A stretch of 64,000 nucleotides of DNA from Burkholderia lata. Lineage in GTDB: Bacteria; Pseudomonadota; Gammaproteobacteria; Burkholderiales; Burkholderiaceae. The notes under the pieces were generated by a model that was not told the DNA's origin, made no database searches, and was given only the letters and a program-made list of their open reading frames with translations. The stretch spans positions 310,001 through 374,000 of the forward strand of contig NZ_CABVQK010000004.1 of the NCBI RefSeq assembly GCF_902499335.1, in the 5' to 3' direction. The position numbers were made by a program, and so were the translations under genes. Below are positions 28,521 to 37,643 of the stretch, in pieces (positions within the stretch are counted from its first letter, which is position 1; each line of letters opens with the position of its first letter).

Positions 28521-30086
28521 ATGCACTTTCATCGTCACGGGCCGTCGCCGGTGCCTGCCGCGCCCGGCGGCCACTCTCGTCACCCGCTGTCCGCGCGGGT
28601 CGCGCGCGCCGCGCTGTTCGCGGCGCTGCTCGTCGTGTGTGCCGCGGTCGCCGCACCGCCGCCGGCCGACGCACCCGCCGCCGCCCGCCCGGTCGTCGTG
28701 ATCCCGATCAACGGCGCGATCGGCCCGGCCAGCGCCGATTTCATCGTGCGCTCGCTCGACCGTGCGGCACGCCAGCACGCGCCGCTCGCGATTCTGCAGC
28801 TCGACACGCCCGGCGGCCTCGACACGTCGATGCGGCAGATCATCAAGGCCATCCTCGGCTCGCCCGTGCCGGTCGCCGCGTTCGTCGCGCCGGGCGGCGC
28901 GCGGGCCGCGAGCGCGGGCACCTACATCGTCTACGCGAGCCACTTCGCGGCGATGGCGCCCGGCACCAATCTCGGCGCGGCGTCGCCCGTGCAGTTCGGC
29001 ATCGGCGGCGCCGCGCCGCCGGGCGGGAACCCCGCCGCACCGCGCGCGCCGGCCGGCACGCCGGGTGCATCAGGTGCGTCCGATGCGGCCGCCACGCAGG
29101 CCGCGCTGCCGACCGATACCCAATCGACCGAAATCCGCAAGGCGATGCAGGACGCCTCCGCGTATATCCGCGGCCTCGCGCAATTGCGCGGGCGCAATGC
29201 CGAATGGGCCGAGCGCGCGGTGCGCGAGGCCGTGAGCCTGTCGGCCAACGAGGCGCGCGCGCAGCATGTGGTCGACCTGATCGCTCAGGATCCGGCCGAC
29301 CTCGCTCGCCAGCTCGACGGCCACACAGCGACGACCACCGTCGGCACCGTGCGGCTCGCGACCGCGCATGCGCCGCTCGTCGTGGTCGAGCCCGACTGGC
29401 GCAGCCGCTTCCTGGCGATCATCGCCGACCCGAACGTCGCGCTGATCCTGCTGACGATCGGCATCTACGGCCTCTTCTTCGAGTTCGCGAACCCCGGCTT
29501 CGTGCTGCCGGGCGTCGTCGGCACGATCTGCCTGCTGGTCGGGCTGTTCGCGATGCAGTTGCTGCCGATCAGTTATGCGGGCCTCGGCCTCGTGCTGCTC
29601 GGCCTCGGCTGCCTGGTCGCCGAGGCGTTCCTGCCGACCTTCGGCGTGCTCGGGTTCGGCGGGATCGTGTCGTTCACGATCGGCGCGCTGATGCTGATCG
29701 ACACCGACGTGCCCGGCTACGGGATTCCGTGGCCCGTGATCGCGAGCCTCGCGCTCGGCGGCGGGCTGCTCGTCGCGGGCGTGTCGAGCGTCGCGCTGCG
29801 CGCGCGGCGCCGCCCGGTCGTGACGGGCGCCGAGGCGATGGTCGGCAGCATCGGCGAAGTGCTCGACGACGGCCTGCTGGCCGACCAGCCGCACGGTGCG
29901 GCCGGCGCCGCGCCGTCCGCCGCCGGCTGGGCGCGCGTGCGCGGCGAGCGCTGGCGCGTGGCCAGCAGCGCGCCGCTTGCCGCGGGCTGCCGCGTGCGCG
30001 TCACCGGCCGCCATGGGCTGCTGCTCACCGTCGCCCCGCTCTACGACATGCCGGCGCAAGAACAACACCAGGGAGAACCTTCATGA
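28521..30086 (+). CDS. NfeD1b-type membrane serine protease
   Basis: 521 residues. After a signal or anchor ([15 protein letters not shown]) comes a ClpP-class domain: [17 protein letters not shown], then [16 protein letters not shown] with nucleophile Ser, and a likely catalytic Lys in [14 protein letters not shown]. Four to five membrane helices (about 300-430) and an OB-fold NfeD C-terminus follow. A Gly/Pro/Ala-rich insert (about 155-195) is unusual. NfeD proteases cut hydrophobic stretches of stomatin-like partners; the stomatin gene directly follows, with a 4-base ATGA overlap. Confidence 0.92.
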   Translation: MHFHRHGPSPVPAAPGGHSRHPLSARVARAALFAALLVVCAAVAAPPPADAPAAARPVVVIPINGAIGPASADFIVRSLDRAARQHAPLAILQLDTPGGLDTSMRQIIKAILGSPVPVAAFVAPGGARAASAGTYIVYASHFAAMAPGTNLGAASPVQFGIGGAAPPGGNPAAPRAPAGTPGASGASDAAATQAALPTDTQSTEIRKAMQDASAYIRGLAQLRGRNAEWAERAVREAVSLSANEARAQHVVDLIAQDPADLARQLDGHTATTTVGTVRLATAHAPLVVVEPDWRSRFLAIIADPNVALILLTIGIYGLFFEFANPGFVLPGVVGTICLLVGLFAMQLLPISYAGLGLVLLGLGCLVAEAFLPTFGVLGFGGIVSFTIGALMLIDTDVPGYGIPWPVIASLALGGGLLVAGVSSVALRARRRPVVTGAEAMVGSIGEVLDDGLLADQPHGAAGAAPSAAGWARVRGERWRVASSAPLAAGCRVRVTGRHGLLLTVAPLYDMPAQEQHQGEPS

Positions 30087-30856
30087 TCGGTTACACGTTC
30101 GGCTTCAGCAGCGTCCTGATCGTCTTCGTCGTCGTGCTCGTCGCGTCGTCGATCCGCATCTTCCGCGAGTACGAGCGCGGCGTGGTGTTCATGCTCGGCC
30201 GGTTCTGGAAAGTGAAGGGGCCGGGGCTCGTGCTGATCATCCCGATCGTCCAGCAGGTCGTGCGGATCGACCTGCGTACCGTCGTGTTCGACGTGCCCGC
30301 GCAGGACGTGATCACGCGCGACAACGTGTCGGTGAAGGTCAATGCGGTCGTGTATTTCCGCGTGGTCGATCCGGAGAAGGCCGTGATCCAGGTGGCGCGC
30401 TTCTTCGAGGCGACGAGCCAGCTCGCGCAGACGACGCTGCGCGCGGTGCTCGGCAAGCACGAACTCGACGCGCTGCTCGCCGAGCGCGAACAGTTGAACG
30501 CCGACATCCAGAAGACGCTCGATGCGCAGACCGACGCGTGGGGGATCAAGGTATCGACGGTCGAGATCAAGCACGTCGACCTGAACGAGACGATGATCCG
30601 CGCGATCGCGCGGCAGGCCGAGGCCGAACGCGAGCGGCGCGCGAAGGTGATTCATGCGGAAGGCGAACTGCAGGCGTCGGAGAAACTGCTGCAGGCCGCG
30701 CAACGGCTCGCGCTGCAGCCGCAGGCGATGCAGCTGCGCTACCTGCAAACGCTGACGACGATCGCGGCCGACAAGAACTCGACGATCGTGTTTCCGCTGC
30801 CGGTCGATCTGCTGGGGGCGTTGCTGGAGCGGTTGGGAGGGAAGCGCGAGGGCTGA
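30083..30856 (+). CDS. SPFH/stomatin-like membrane protein
   Basis: 257 residues: one N-terminal membrane helix ([14 protein letters not shown]), then the SPFH domain ([48 protein letters not shown]), a helical coiled-coil ([19 protein letters not shown]) and a hydrophobic tail ([19 protein letters not shown]) like the NfeD-protease target in archaeal p-stomatin. Stomatin/NfeD pairs organise membrane microdomains. Overlap with the protease stop indicates coupled synthesis. Confidence 0.95.
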   Translation: MIGYTFGFSSVLIVFVVVLVASSIRIFREYERGVVFMLGRFWKVKGPGLVLIIPIVQQVVRIDLRTVVFDVPAQDVITRDNVSVKVNAVVYFRVVDPEKAVIQVARFFEATSQLAQTTLRAVLGKHELDALLAEREQLNADIQKTLDAQTDAWGIKVSTVEIKHVDLNETMIRAIARQAEAERERRAKVIHAEGELQASEKLLQAAQRLALQPQAMQLRYLQTLTTIAADKNSTIVFPLPVDLLGALLERLGGKREG

Positions 30857-30937
30857 GACGCTCGTTTTCCAGCCCGCGCGGCGCAGCTATCGATCCCGAT
30901 GGACGCAGGGCCGTAACGGCCCCGCGCCCCGCGCGCA

Positions 30938-32215
30938 TCAAGCCAGCAGCTTGCGCTCGGTCTTGCCGTACTTGATCGACTTCTCGTCCGGGATCATCAG
31001 GCCCGTGCGCTCGTCGCGGCCCTGCAGCAGGAAGCGCGCGTCCGGCTTGCCGATCTGTTCGGCCGCGAGTTTGCTGTCCGCGCCGATCTCGCCCTTCTTC
31101 ATCCGGTTGACGATCACGCCGGCCGCGGTGTCCTTGAAGTCGCGCAGCATCCACGCATCGCCGTCGCTGTCGCCGAACACCAGCAGCGGGCCATAGCCCT
31201 TCTTCGACTCGAGGACGTTGCGGATGCCAACCGTCTTGCCGGGCCCCCAGTTGAAATGCCAGCCGGCCGGATACGTGCTCGTGTACTTGCCGTCCTGCAT
31301 GTCGAGACGCAAGCCGATCACGTTCCCGGGCGGCACGCCGTAGCCATAGTTCGGATTGCCGGCGAACACGCGCACGACATCGTCGAGCGATGCCGTGCTC
31401 ACGTACACGTCGATGCCGTTCGCGCGCAGCGTGTGCATCACCGCACGGATTTCCTCATGAATGCGGATGCCGTGGAAATGCGTGTCGGCCACCACGCCGG
31501 CCTTGCCCGGCAGCGTCTTCGGGCTTTCGTAGCGGACCTTGCGCAGCGCGTCGCCGATGCCGTAGTTGTTCGACGCTTCCGCCATCGCCTGCAGCTCGGC
31601 GGTCGTCATGTTCTTGTAGAAATAGATGATCCACTTGTAGCCGATCTCGAGCGGATGCGTGTCGCAAATCGCGTCGTACATGAAGTACAGCTTCGCGCGG
31701 AAATCCTTGAACTGGTCGGTCTCGCGAATCTCGTCGAGGCTCTTGTCGCCGCCGAATCCCTGGTAGTTCGCGTAGAGCCAGCGATAGTCGGATTCGACAT
31801 CGGCCGCGAGGTCCTCCATCGTCACCGGCTTGCCGTCCACCGTCACGTAGTCCTTCATGAAGGCGCCCTTCGGCACGTCCTTCCACATTACGTCGACGAA
31901 TTCACCCGGCGTCAGCTTGTACTGCAGATGGTTGATCTGGTACATCAGCAGCGCCTCTTCGCAGTCATTCATGATGCACGTGTTGTCCCAGTCGAACACC
32001 GCGTACGGTCGGCGCTTTTCGTCGTAGCGCGCGCTCGCGACGCCATGCCGGTCGAGCACCGCCTGCAGGCGCGCGGCGTTGAACGGCGACCAGCGGGCCG
32101 GGTCCAGCGCATCCGGCACGGTTGCGCTCTTCGCGTCGGCCGTGCCGGCCTTGAGCATCAGCGACGTCGCGGCGGTCGCCGCGGCAAGGGTATTCATGAA
32201 CTGGCGGCGTTGCAT
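30938..32215 (-). CDS. HAD-family phosphatase, phosphorylcholine phosphatase-like
   Basis: 425 residues. The N-terminus (MQRRQFMNTLAAATAATSLM...GTADA) has a twin-Arg-like pair and a signal core, so Tat or Sec export to the periplasm is likely. Motif I is FDWDNTCIMND with both catalytic Asps, motif II VYVSTAS, and motif III/IV GPLLVFGDSDGDAWML. The long cap region and overall length fit PchP-type phosphorylcholine phosphatases, which free choline after phospholipase C action. GGAGAG lies just before ATG 32215. It is convergent with the stomatin gene. Confidence 0.82.
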   Translation of the reverse strand: MQRRQFMNTLAAATAATSLMLKAGTADAKSATVPDALDPARWSPFNAARLQAVLDRHGVASARYDEKRRPYAVFDWDNTCIMNDCEEALLMYQINHLQYKLTPGEFVDVMWKDVPKGAFMKDYVTVDGKPVTMEDLAADVESDYRWLYANYQGFGGDKSLDEIRETDQFKDFRAKLYFMYDAICDTHPLEIGYKWIIYFYKNMTTAELQAMAEASNNYGIGDALRKVRYESPKTLPGKAGVVADTHFHGIRIHEEIRAVMHTLRANGIDVYVSTASLDDVVRVFAGNPNYGYGVPPGNVIGLRLDMQDGKYTSTYPAGWHFNWGPGKTVGIRNVLESKKGYGPLLVFGDSDGDAWMLRDFKDTAAGVIVNRMKKGEIGADSKLAAEQIGKPDARFLLQGRDERTGLMIPDEKSIKYGKTERKLLA

Positions 32216-32826
32216 GGTCTCTCTCCGTGGAAATGTCGAATCGGGTTCAGTCGCTATCCCGCGCGGCTCACCGCGCACCGGCCGCTCATCGGCACGGTGA
32301 AGCCGGGACGGCTCCGAACCGGGGGCGAATGATGTGACGAAATTATTTCGGCAATTTGACAGCGTCACGTCGCGACGCGACGGAGAGTTAATCCGGAGCG
32401 ACATGCCGGGCCGTCGCAAGGCGGCCGTACGCTCGGCCATCCGGGCCGGCGCCCGCCGTGAGACCGCTCGTGACGATCTCCGGCCAGCGCCCCCGGTCCA
32501 TACGGGTGCGCGCCGTGGGCCATGCGGCCCAACTTCCGGAAATCTAGAGTCTCCGCTCCATTTCGGCCCTTCATTAGGAGAAATCCTCACCTCCGGGGGC
32601 TGGCGCGCCACGCCGAACCGGCTATCATCATTACATCATTCAATGGCACATTAAATGCTGACTGAATAATTCGCGACGGGAACGACAGCGGATGCATTCC
32701 GGATCAGCGCCCCGCCTTACACAGGACTGGAGTACGCGTTGCGTGGGACCGGAGCAAGTGCTGAAGCACCAACACCGGTCGACAAGCGCTGAAGCGCCAA
32801 CTCTGGCCGACATTTGGAGACGCATC
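32216..32826. other. Long leader region before the M24 peptidase gene
   Basis: 611 bases. The part at 32625-32680 is AT-rich (ATCATCATTACATCATTC, then ACTGAATAATTC) and is the best place for promoters in either direction. The last 90 bases hold the hairpin repeats listed separately. A reading frame in phase with the peptidase is open from ATG 32692, but it runs through the hairpins, and ATG 32827 with TTGGAGA upstream is better. Confidence 0.5.
32735..32811 (+). repeat. One and a half copies of a 49-bp hairpin repeat
   Basis: Unit 32735-32783 is 49 bases long and matches unit 42061-42109 at about 37 of 49 positions. A 28-base half unit (32784-32811) follows directly. The core is a hairpin GTGC-TGAA-GCAC in the first and GCGC-TGAA-GCGC in the second. 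Outer arms GACCGG / CCGGTC pair although they differ in sequence from the copies at 42 kb, so pairing is conserved by matched changes. The element ends 15 bases before ATG 32827. Confidence 0.7.
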
Positions 32827-33726
32827 ATGGCCGACCACCATCCGCTGCCGGAAGTCCACCTCGACGAGCTGCCGCAATTCCGCGCGGTCCAGCAGCTCGC
32901 GTACCGCTGTGTCGAAACCGTCGGCGCGATGCTCTACCCCGGCATCACCGAAAAGGAAGCCGCGCGCCTGCTGACCGAATGGCTGCAGGACAACGGCGTG
33001 CACGACTGGCTGCACAAGCCGTTCGCGTGGTTCGGCGACCGCACCGCGTTCGAGGGCTTTTCGGGCCTCAAGCACATGGGCGGCTTCAATCTCGCGTTCT
33101 TCCCGAGCAACCGGCAGCTCGAGACGGACATGCCGGTGATCCTCGACGTCGCGCCCGTGCTCGACGGCATCGTGGCCGACGTCGGCTACGCGCACTGCCT
33201 CGGCCACAACCCGATCCTCGAACAGCTGCAGGACGACCTGATGGACCATCGCGACATGATCGTGCGGCTCGTGAAGGAGCGCCGGTCGATGGCCGAAGTC
33301 GCGCAGGAAGTCGACGCGCTGTGCCGCCGCCAGGGTGTCGAGCCGCGCCACAAGGCCTATCCGTTCAAGGTGCTCGCGCATCGCGTCGCGAAGATCCACA
33401 AGCTGTCGAAGCCGCGCTTCGTCGCGCGCTTCGGGCTGAACGCGACGCGCAACCTGCTGCTCGACCAGGGCCGCGCGGCGAAACAGCAAGGCTGGTCGCC
33501 GCTGTGGTCGATTGACCGCCGCTCCGAGCATGCGCCGGTGCCCGGCCTGTGGGCCGTCGAGCCGCACCTCGGCTTCGCCGGCGTCGGCGCGAAATTCGAA
33601 GAGCTGCTCGTCATCACCGAAGACGACGCGTACTGGCTCGACGAAGACCTGCCGCACGTGCGCCGCTGGCAGCGCCGCCAGGCCGAGCGTCCGCAGGCCG
33701 TCGCGACCGTGCCGGCCGCCGCCTGA
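32827..33726 (+). CDS. M24-family peptidase (Xaa-Pro aminopeptidase/creatinase fold)
   Basis: 299 residues, just the pita-bread domain without the N-terminal creatinase lobe. ILDVAPVLDGIVADVGYAH gives the two Asp metal ligands, VEPHLGFAGVGAKFEELLVIT the His and Glu ligands typical of the C-terminal half. Such enzymes remove N-terminal residues or hydrolyse related amides using two divalent metals; the substrate is unknown. It heads a rightward group with the EphD-like fusion (45 bases on) and the PF10118 gene. Confidence 0.85.
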   Translation: MADHHPLPEVHLDELPQFRAVQQLAYRCVETVGAMLYPGITEKEAARLLTEWLQDNGVHDWLHKPFAWFGDRTAFEGFSGLKHMGGFNLAFFPSNRQLETDMPVILDVAPVLDGIVADVGYAHCLGHNPILEQLQDDLMDHRDMIVRLVKERRSMAEVAQEVDALCRRQGVEPRHKAYPFKVLAHRVAKIHKLSKPRFVARFGLNATRNLLLDQGRAAKQQGWSPLWSIDRRSEHAPVPGLWAVEPHLGFAGVGAKFEELLVITEDDAYWLDEDLPHVRRWQRRQAERPQAVATVPAAA

Positions 33727-33771
33727 CGCAAACGCGCCTTTCCTCCCGAATCCCTGAACGACGGACTCACG

Positions 33772-35559
33772 ATGCAGCCTCTTTCCGACGAAGCGCCGCT
33801 GGCCCTGTTCGAATCGGTTCATAGCGAAACGGCGGTCGCCTCCGGCGACCTGACGCTCGCGGTCAGGACCTGGGGCGACCCGGCCCGCTCGCCGGTCGTG
33901 CTCGTGCACGGCTATCCCGACGACAGCAGCGTATGGCAGCACGTCGCGCCGCTGCTCGCGCGCCAGCACTACGTGATTGCGTACGACGTGCGCGGCGCGG
34001 GCCTGTCCGGCGTGCCGAAGCGCACGGCCGACTACCACCTCGCGAAGCTGACCGACGACTTCGTCGCGGTGATCGACGCGCTCTGCCCCGGTCGCGCCGT
34101 GCACCTGATCGCCCACGACTGGGGCTCGATCCAGGGCTGGGAATTCGTCACCGATCCGCGCCTCGCCGGCCGGATCGCGTCGTACACGTCGTGTTCGGGG
34201 CCGTGCCTCGACCACGTCGGCTTCTGGCTGCGCGAACGCGTGCTGCGCCCGACGCCCGCGTCGCTCGCCAAGCTCGGCGGCCAGCTCGTGCGGTCGTGGT
34301 ACGTGTACCTGTTCCACCTGCCGTTCATCCCCGAGCTCGGCTGGCGGCTGTGGCTCGGGCGCGCGTGGCCGCGCCTGCTGCGCCGGCTCGAGAAGACGCC
34401 CGCCGCGCCGCGCCCGACGCAGGCCGACGACGGAGCGCGCGGCGTGCGCCTCTATCGCGCGAACTTCATCCGCTGCCTGTTCGCGCCGCGCGAGCGCTAC
34501 GCGCATGCGCCGGTGCAGACGATCGTGCCGCTCGGCGACAAATACGTGAGCCCCGCGCTGTCCGAGAACCTGTCGCGCTGGGTGCCGCAGTACTACCGCC
34601 GCGAGGTCGCGGCCGGCCACTGGCTGCCGCTCGCCGATCCGGCGCGCTTCGCGGATCTCGCCGGGCAACTGATCGACGCGGTCGAATCGGGCAACGAACC
34701 GCCCGCGCTCGCGAACGCGCGCCGCCGCGCGACGAGCGGCCGCTTCAGCGGCAAGGTCGCGGTAGTGACCGGCGCGGGCAGCGGCATCGGCCGTTGCGCG
34801 GCGCTCGCGTTCGCCCGCGAAGGCGCGACGATCGTTGCGTGCGACATCGATCTCGCGAGCGCCGAACGCACCGCGCTGCTGATCGGGCTGACCGGTGCGC
34901 AAGCGCACGCGAAGCGCGTCGACGTCGGGTCCGCCGACGAAATGGAAACGCTGGCGACGTGGGTCGGCAGCGAACTCGGCGGCGCGGACGTCGTGATCAA
35001 CAACGCGGGCATCGGCATGGCCGGCGGCATCCTCGACACGAGCACGCGGCACTGGGAACGCATCCTGCACGTGAACCTGTGGGGCGTGATCCATGGCTCG
35101 CGGCTGTTCGCGCAGCAGATGGCCGCACGCGGCACCGGCGGGCACATCGTCAACACCGCGTCGGCCGCCGCGTTCGGGCCGTCGCGCGACCTGCCCGCGT
35201 ATGCGACGACGAAGGCCGCCGTGCTGATGCTCAGCGAATGCATGCGCGCGGAACTCGCGGAGAAAGGTATCGGCGTGACGGCCGTGTGCCCCGGCTTCGC
35301 TGAGACCGGAATCATGGCGTCGACGCAATACGCGGGCGCCAACGCACAGGACGAAGCGCGGCTGCGCAAGCGCGCAACGAAGCTGTACCAGATGCGCGGC
35401 CTGAAACCCGAAACCGTCGCACAGGCAATGGTCGACGGCGTGCTGCGCAACCGCCCCGTCGTCGCGATCGGGGGCGAGGCGCACGCGATGCGCTTCGTCG
35501 GCCGCTTCATGCCGTGGCTCGGCCGGATGATCGCCCGCGTCAGCATGGCATCGCATTGA
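33772..35559 (+). CDS. EphD-like fusion: alpha/beta epoxide hydrolase plus short-chain dehydrogenase
   Basis: 595 residues in two enzymes. Residues about 20-310: alpha/beta hydrolase with oxyanion HGYPDDSSVW, nucleophile elbow HLIAHDWGSIQG (Asp, as in epoxide hydrolases and dehalogenases) and catalytic His in VAAGHWLPL. Residues about 320-595: SDR with VAVVTGAGSGIGRCAA cofactor motif, NNAG, and catalytic Ser-Tyr-Lys in NTASAAAFG...PAYATTKAA. The same domain pair occurs in mycobacterial EphD, linked to mycolic acid modification. Here it would act on a lipid-like epoxide or hydroxylated compound; this is inference. Confidence 0.9.
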   Translation: MQPLSDEAPLALFESVHSETAVASGDLTLAVRTWGDPARSPVVLVHGYPDDSSVWQHVAPLLARQHYVIAYDVRGAGLSGVPKRTADYHLAKLTDDFVAVIDALCPGRAVHLIAHDWGSIQGWEFVTDPRLAGRIASYTSCSGPCLDHVGFWLRERVLRPTPASLAKLGGQLVRSWYVYLFHLPFIPELGWRLWLGRAWPRLLRRLEKTPAAPRPTQADDGARGVRLYRANFIRCLFAPRERYAHAPVQTIVPLGDKYVSPALSENLSRWVPQYYRREVAAGHWLPLADPARFADLAGQLIDAVESGNEPPALANARRRATSGRFSGKVAVVTGAGSGIGRCAALAFAREGATIVACDIDLASAERTALLIGLTGAQAHAKRVDVGSADEMETLATWVGSELGGADVVINNAGIGMAGGILDTSTRHWERILHVNLWGVIHGSRLFAQQMAARGTGGHIVNTASAAAFGPSRDLPAYATTKAAVLMLSECMRAELAEKGIGVTAVCPGFAETGIMASTQYAGANAQDEARLRKRATKLYQMRGLKPETVAQAMVDGVLRNRPVVAIGGEAHAMRFVGRFMPWLGRMIARVSMASH

Positions 35560-35589
35560 CGGCGCACGACGCCGCACAGGGAGACACAG

Positions 35590-36495
35590 ATGACCGATAC
35601 CGCCGACTATCACAAGATCAAGGCCCGGCACGTGAAGTTCGACTTCAGCGATACGCCGATCACCTGGGTGCCGAACGACCCGGGCAGCACGCACATCATC
35701 AACACGCTGAACCTGCTGTTCCCGGAAGGTGAGCTGTGGTTCTGCCGCGTGTACAACAAGGCATTGCCGCTGATCACCGATGCGCGCCTGCGCGACGAGG
35801 CCGAAGGCTTCCTGCGGCAGGAAGCCGTGCATTCGCGTTCGCACGGCGGCGTTCTCAAGCACTACTACGACCGGCACGGGATCGACACGAAGCCGTTCAC
35901 GCAAAAGCTCAACCGCCTCTTCACACGCGTGCTCGGCGAACAGCCGCTCGGGTTGAAGATCGGCCACACGCGTTTCTGGCTGCGCCAGCAGCTCGCGGTG
36001 ATCGCGTCGCTCGAGCATTTCTTCGGCTATCTCGGCAACTGGGTGCTCAACGCGCACGGGCTCGACGAAGGGAAGGCCGACCCGACCATGGTCGACCTGC
36101 TGCGCTGGCACGGCGCGGAGGAAGTCGAGCACCGCACGGTCGCGTTCGACATCTACCGGCACCTGGGCGGCACCTATCCGGAGCGCTGCATACACATGGC
36201 GTTCGTGATCCTGCTGCTGCTCTACTACATCACGACGGGCGCGAAGTTCATGTACCGGCGCGACCCGGACGCCGGCCGCTACCCAGGCTTCGTGCTCTCG
36301 TGGTGGCAAGGCTCGCGGCGCGGGCACCTGCCGTCGTTCTGGAAGGTGATCGGCGCGGCGCTACGCTATTTCAAGCCGAGCTATACGCCGCACCACGAAG
36401 GCTCGACCGAACAGGCGCTCGCCTACCTCGCCCGCTCGCCGGCCGCGCAGGCGGCCGCGCACGGCGGCAACTGGGGCACGGCGAAGGGCGCCTGA
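35590..36495 (+). CDS. PF10118-family predicted metal-dependent hydrolase
   Basis: 301 residues. Helical bundle with di-metal-type motifs: EGFLRQEAVHSRSHG (Glu and His ligands), ASLEHFFGYLGNW and GAEEVEHRTVAFDIYRH (Glu-Glu-His). One hydrophobic helix (MAFVILLLLYYITTGAKFMY) suggests membrane association, as in fatty-acid-modifying di-iron proteins. It lies 30 bases after the EphD-like gene and is likely co-transcribed, so it may act on the same lipid. The family function is not established. Confidence 0.85.
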   Translation: MTDTADYHKIKARHVKFDFSDTPITWVPNDPGSTHIINTLNLLFPEGELWFCRVYNKALPLITDARLRDEAEGFLRQEAVHSRSHGGVLKHYYDRHGIDTKPFTQKLNRLFTRVLGEQPLGLKIGHTRFWLRQQLAVIASLEHFFGYLGNWVLNAHGLDEGKADPTMVDLLRWHGAEEVEHRTVAFDIYRHLGGTYPERCIHMAFVILLLLYYITTGAKFMYRRDPDAGRYPGFVLSWWQGSRRGHLPSFWKVIGAALRYFKPSYTPHHEGSTEQALAYLARSPAAQAAAHGGNWGTAKGA

Positions 36496-36573
36496 CCGGG
36501 TTTCTTGCCGGTTCGGCGGGCGGCGCCCGCCGAAATGCGTACAATCGCGGCTTCATTTCCCGGAGGTGCCGCG

Positions 36574-36861
36574 ATGGCCATGAAGAAAACCGATCTCGAA
36601 AAGAACAAGGCGCTCAAGCTGACGCACTCGATGAAGCAGTCGAGTTCCGCGCGTTTCGGCAAGGGCGCCGAAGAAGCAGCCAAGCTCGACCGCCGTGCGC
36701 AGCGCAAGCTCGACCAGGAACACGGCCTCGTGCCGTTCGCGTGCAAGCTCAACGCCGAACTCGTCGAACAGCTGAAGGCACGCGCGGCCACGCACCCGGA
36801 AGGGATGACGGGCCTGCTGTCCGAGCTGCTCGTAAACGGGCTCGCGCAACGCGACGCGTGA
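36574..36861 (+). CDS. Small basic hypothetical protein
   Basis: 95 residues with CGGAGG before ATG 36574. Lys-rich N-terminus (KKTDLEKNKALKLTHSMKQ), then RRAQRKLDQEHGLVPFACKLNAELVEQLKARA and a short helix. The C-terminal half has the strand-helix-helix rhythm of ribbon-helix-helix proteins, but I would not assign it. It is cytoplasmic, and nothing around it tells its role. Confidence 0.7.
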   Translation: MAMKKTDLEKNKALKLTHSMKQSSSARFGKGAEEAAKLDRRAQRKLDQEHGLVPFACKLNAELVEQLKARAATHPEGMTGLLSELLVNGLAQRDA

Positions 36862-36885
36862 CCGCCACGTATCTCGAAATTTCCG

Positions 36886-36914
36886 TTGACATTGCTGCGC
36901 TACCACGACACACT
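36886..36914 (+). promoter_or_regulatory. Sigma-70 promoter of leader 1
   Basis: TTGACA at 36886-36891, a 17-base spacer, and CACACT at 36909-36914. The same arrangement is found at the second copy (37609-37637). Confidence 0.65.
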
Positions 36915-36920
36915 CGTTCG

Positions 36921-37067
36921 CATGCTTACGCTCAAACCCGCCGCCATCGCGCATAAAAACCGAGTGAACGCCCACCCGTGGCGATCACCGGAGGCGCTTG
37001 TGCGTTAGCATCGAGATTCAGTTGCGCATGTCACAAGGCCTCGCCGGAAACGGATGAGGCCTTTTTG
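36921..37067 (+). ncRNA. Putative structured leader or small RNA, copy 1
   Basis: A transcript from the promoter above would be about 147 nt and end at the intrinsic terminator 37035-37066. It shares with copy 2 the blocks CGTTCGCATG-C-TACG, GGAGGCGC-TGTGCGTTAGCA and GCATGTCACA, separated by diverged sequence. After GGAGG (36990-36994) lie either a two-codon frame GTG-CGT-TAG (37000) or a 19-codon frame TTG...TGA (36998-37057) whose stop falls in the terminator hairpin. It could be an independent sRNA or an attenuating leader of the DUF2917 gene. Both readings are inference. Confidence 0.5.
37035..37066 (+). terminator. Intrinsic terminator 1
   Basis: AAGGCCTC (37035-37042) pairs with GAGGCCTT (37056-37063). 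Inside, CCG-GAAA-CGG forms a GNRA-capped inner stem. TTTTT follows directly. It lies upstream, not downstream, of the DUF2917 start, which is why attenuation is considered. Confidence 0.85.
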
Positions 37068-37112
37068 TTTTGGTGCGCGTCATCCCGCCCGGCTCAACGG
37101 ATGGAGATGACG

Positions 37113-37508
37113 ATGGACCAAGCAAGCCGGCTGGTTGTCTGCCCCGATCGGTGCCGCACCGATGCAATCGCATTGCCGCGGGTCGTGATGCAATTCACGG
37201 TCGCGCCGCGCAAGACGCTGACATGGTGCGCGCAAAACGATGCCGAGATCCGCGTGCACGACGCGACGCTGTGGGTCACGCGACAGGGCAGCGTCGACGA
37301 TTACTGGATACGCACCGGCGACGTGCTGCGCGTGCGGCGCGGCGATCGCATCTGGATGAGCACTGAAGACGACCGCCCGGCCGAAGCATCGATCACGACC
37401 GCGTACGCGATGAGACGCGGCGCGTGGCTGGAACGTGCGCTCGAGCGAATGCGCAGCTTGCTCCGCGAGCGAAGTCGAAGTCGAAGTCGAAGTCGAAGCC
37501 GTACATGA
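37113..37508 (+). CDS. DUF2917 family protein, copy 1
   Basis: 131 residues from ATG 37113, preceded by GGAG at 37103. The core (LPRVVMQFTVAPRKTLTWCAQ, LWVTRQGSVDDYWIRTGDVLRVRRGDRIWM) is a small all-beta, cupin-like DUF2917 domain. The last 20 residues are an unusual SRSRSR tail coded by a hexanucleotide repeat. The paralogue lies 0.3 kb downstream with its own duplicated leader. The function of the family is unknown. Confidence 0.8.
   Translation: MDQASRLVVCPDRCRTDAIALPRVVMQFTVAPRKTLTWCAQNDAEIRVHDATLWVTRQGSVDDYWIRTGDVLRVRRGDRIWMSTEDDRPAEASITTAYAMRRGAWLERALERMRSLLRERSRSRSRSRSRT
37470..37498 (+). repeat. Hexanucleotide microsatellite (CGAAGT)n inside the DUF2917 gene
   Basis: Nearly five copies of CGAAGT in tandem code for alternating Arg-Ser at the C-terminus. 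Slippage in steps of six would change tail length without shifting frame. Confidence 0.85.
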
Positions 37509-37608
37509 CGAAAGCGCCGCTGCGCACGCGATACGGGTACGCAGCGGCGTCACGAAATTCCGGGCGCGCACGTCGATGCATCGCGCTCGCCTATCCCGAA
37601 AATTATCG

Positions 37609-37637
37609 TTGACAACAACGTTCCACGAAGACAAACT
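37609..37637 (+). promoter_or_regulatory. Sigma-70 promoter of leader 2
   Basis: TTGACA at 37609-37614, 17-base spacer, CAAACT at 37632-37637; it matches the arrangement of copy 1 while the spacer sequence has diverged. Confidence 0.65.
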
Positions 37638-37643
37638 CGTTCG

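Noticed and set aside
32692-32826. Longer N-terminus for the M24 peptidase starting at ATG 32692
   Set aside because: The frame is open, but it passes through the hairpin repeats, has no ribosome site and adds residues unlike the family; ATG 32827 has TTGGAGA upstream.
32704-36327. A 1,207-codon open frame on the minus strand
   Set aside because: It lies exactly antisense to the M24, EphD-like and PF10118 genes, has Arg/Ala/His-rich composition without domains, and is a codon-position mirror of GC-rich genes.
37617-37627. AACGTTCCA string near leader 2 promoter resembling half a TetR operator
   Set aside because: Only one arm is present and copy 1 lacks it; likely chance.
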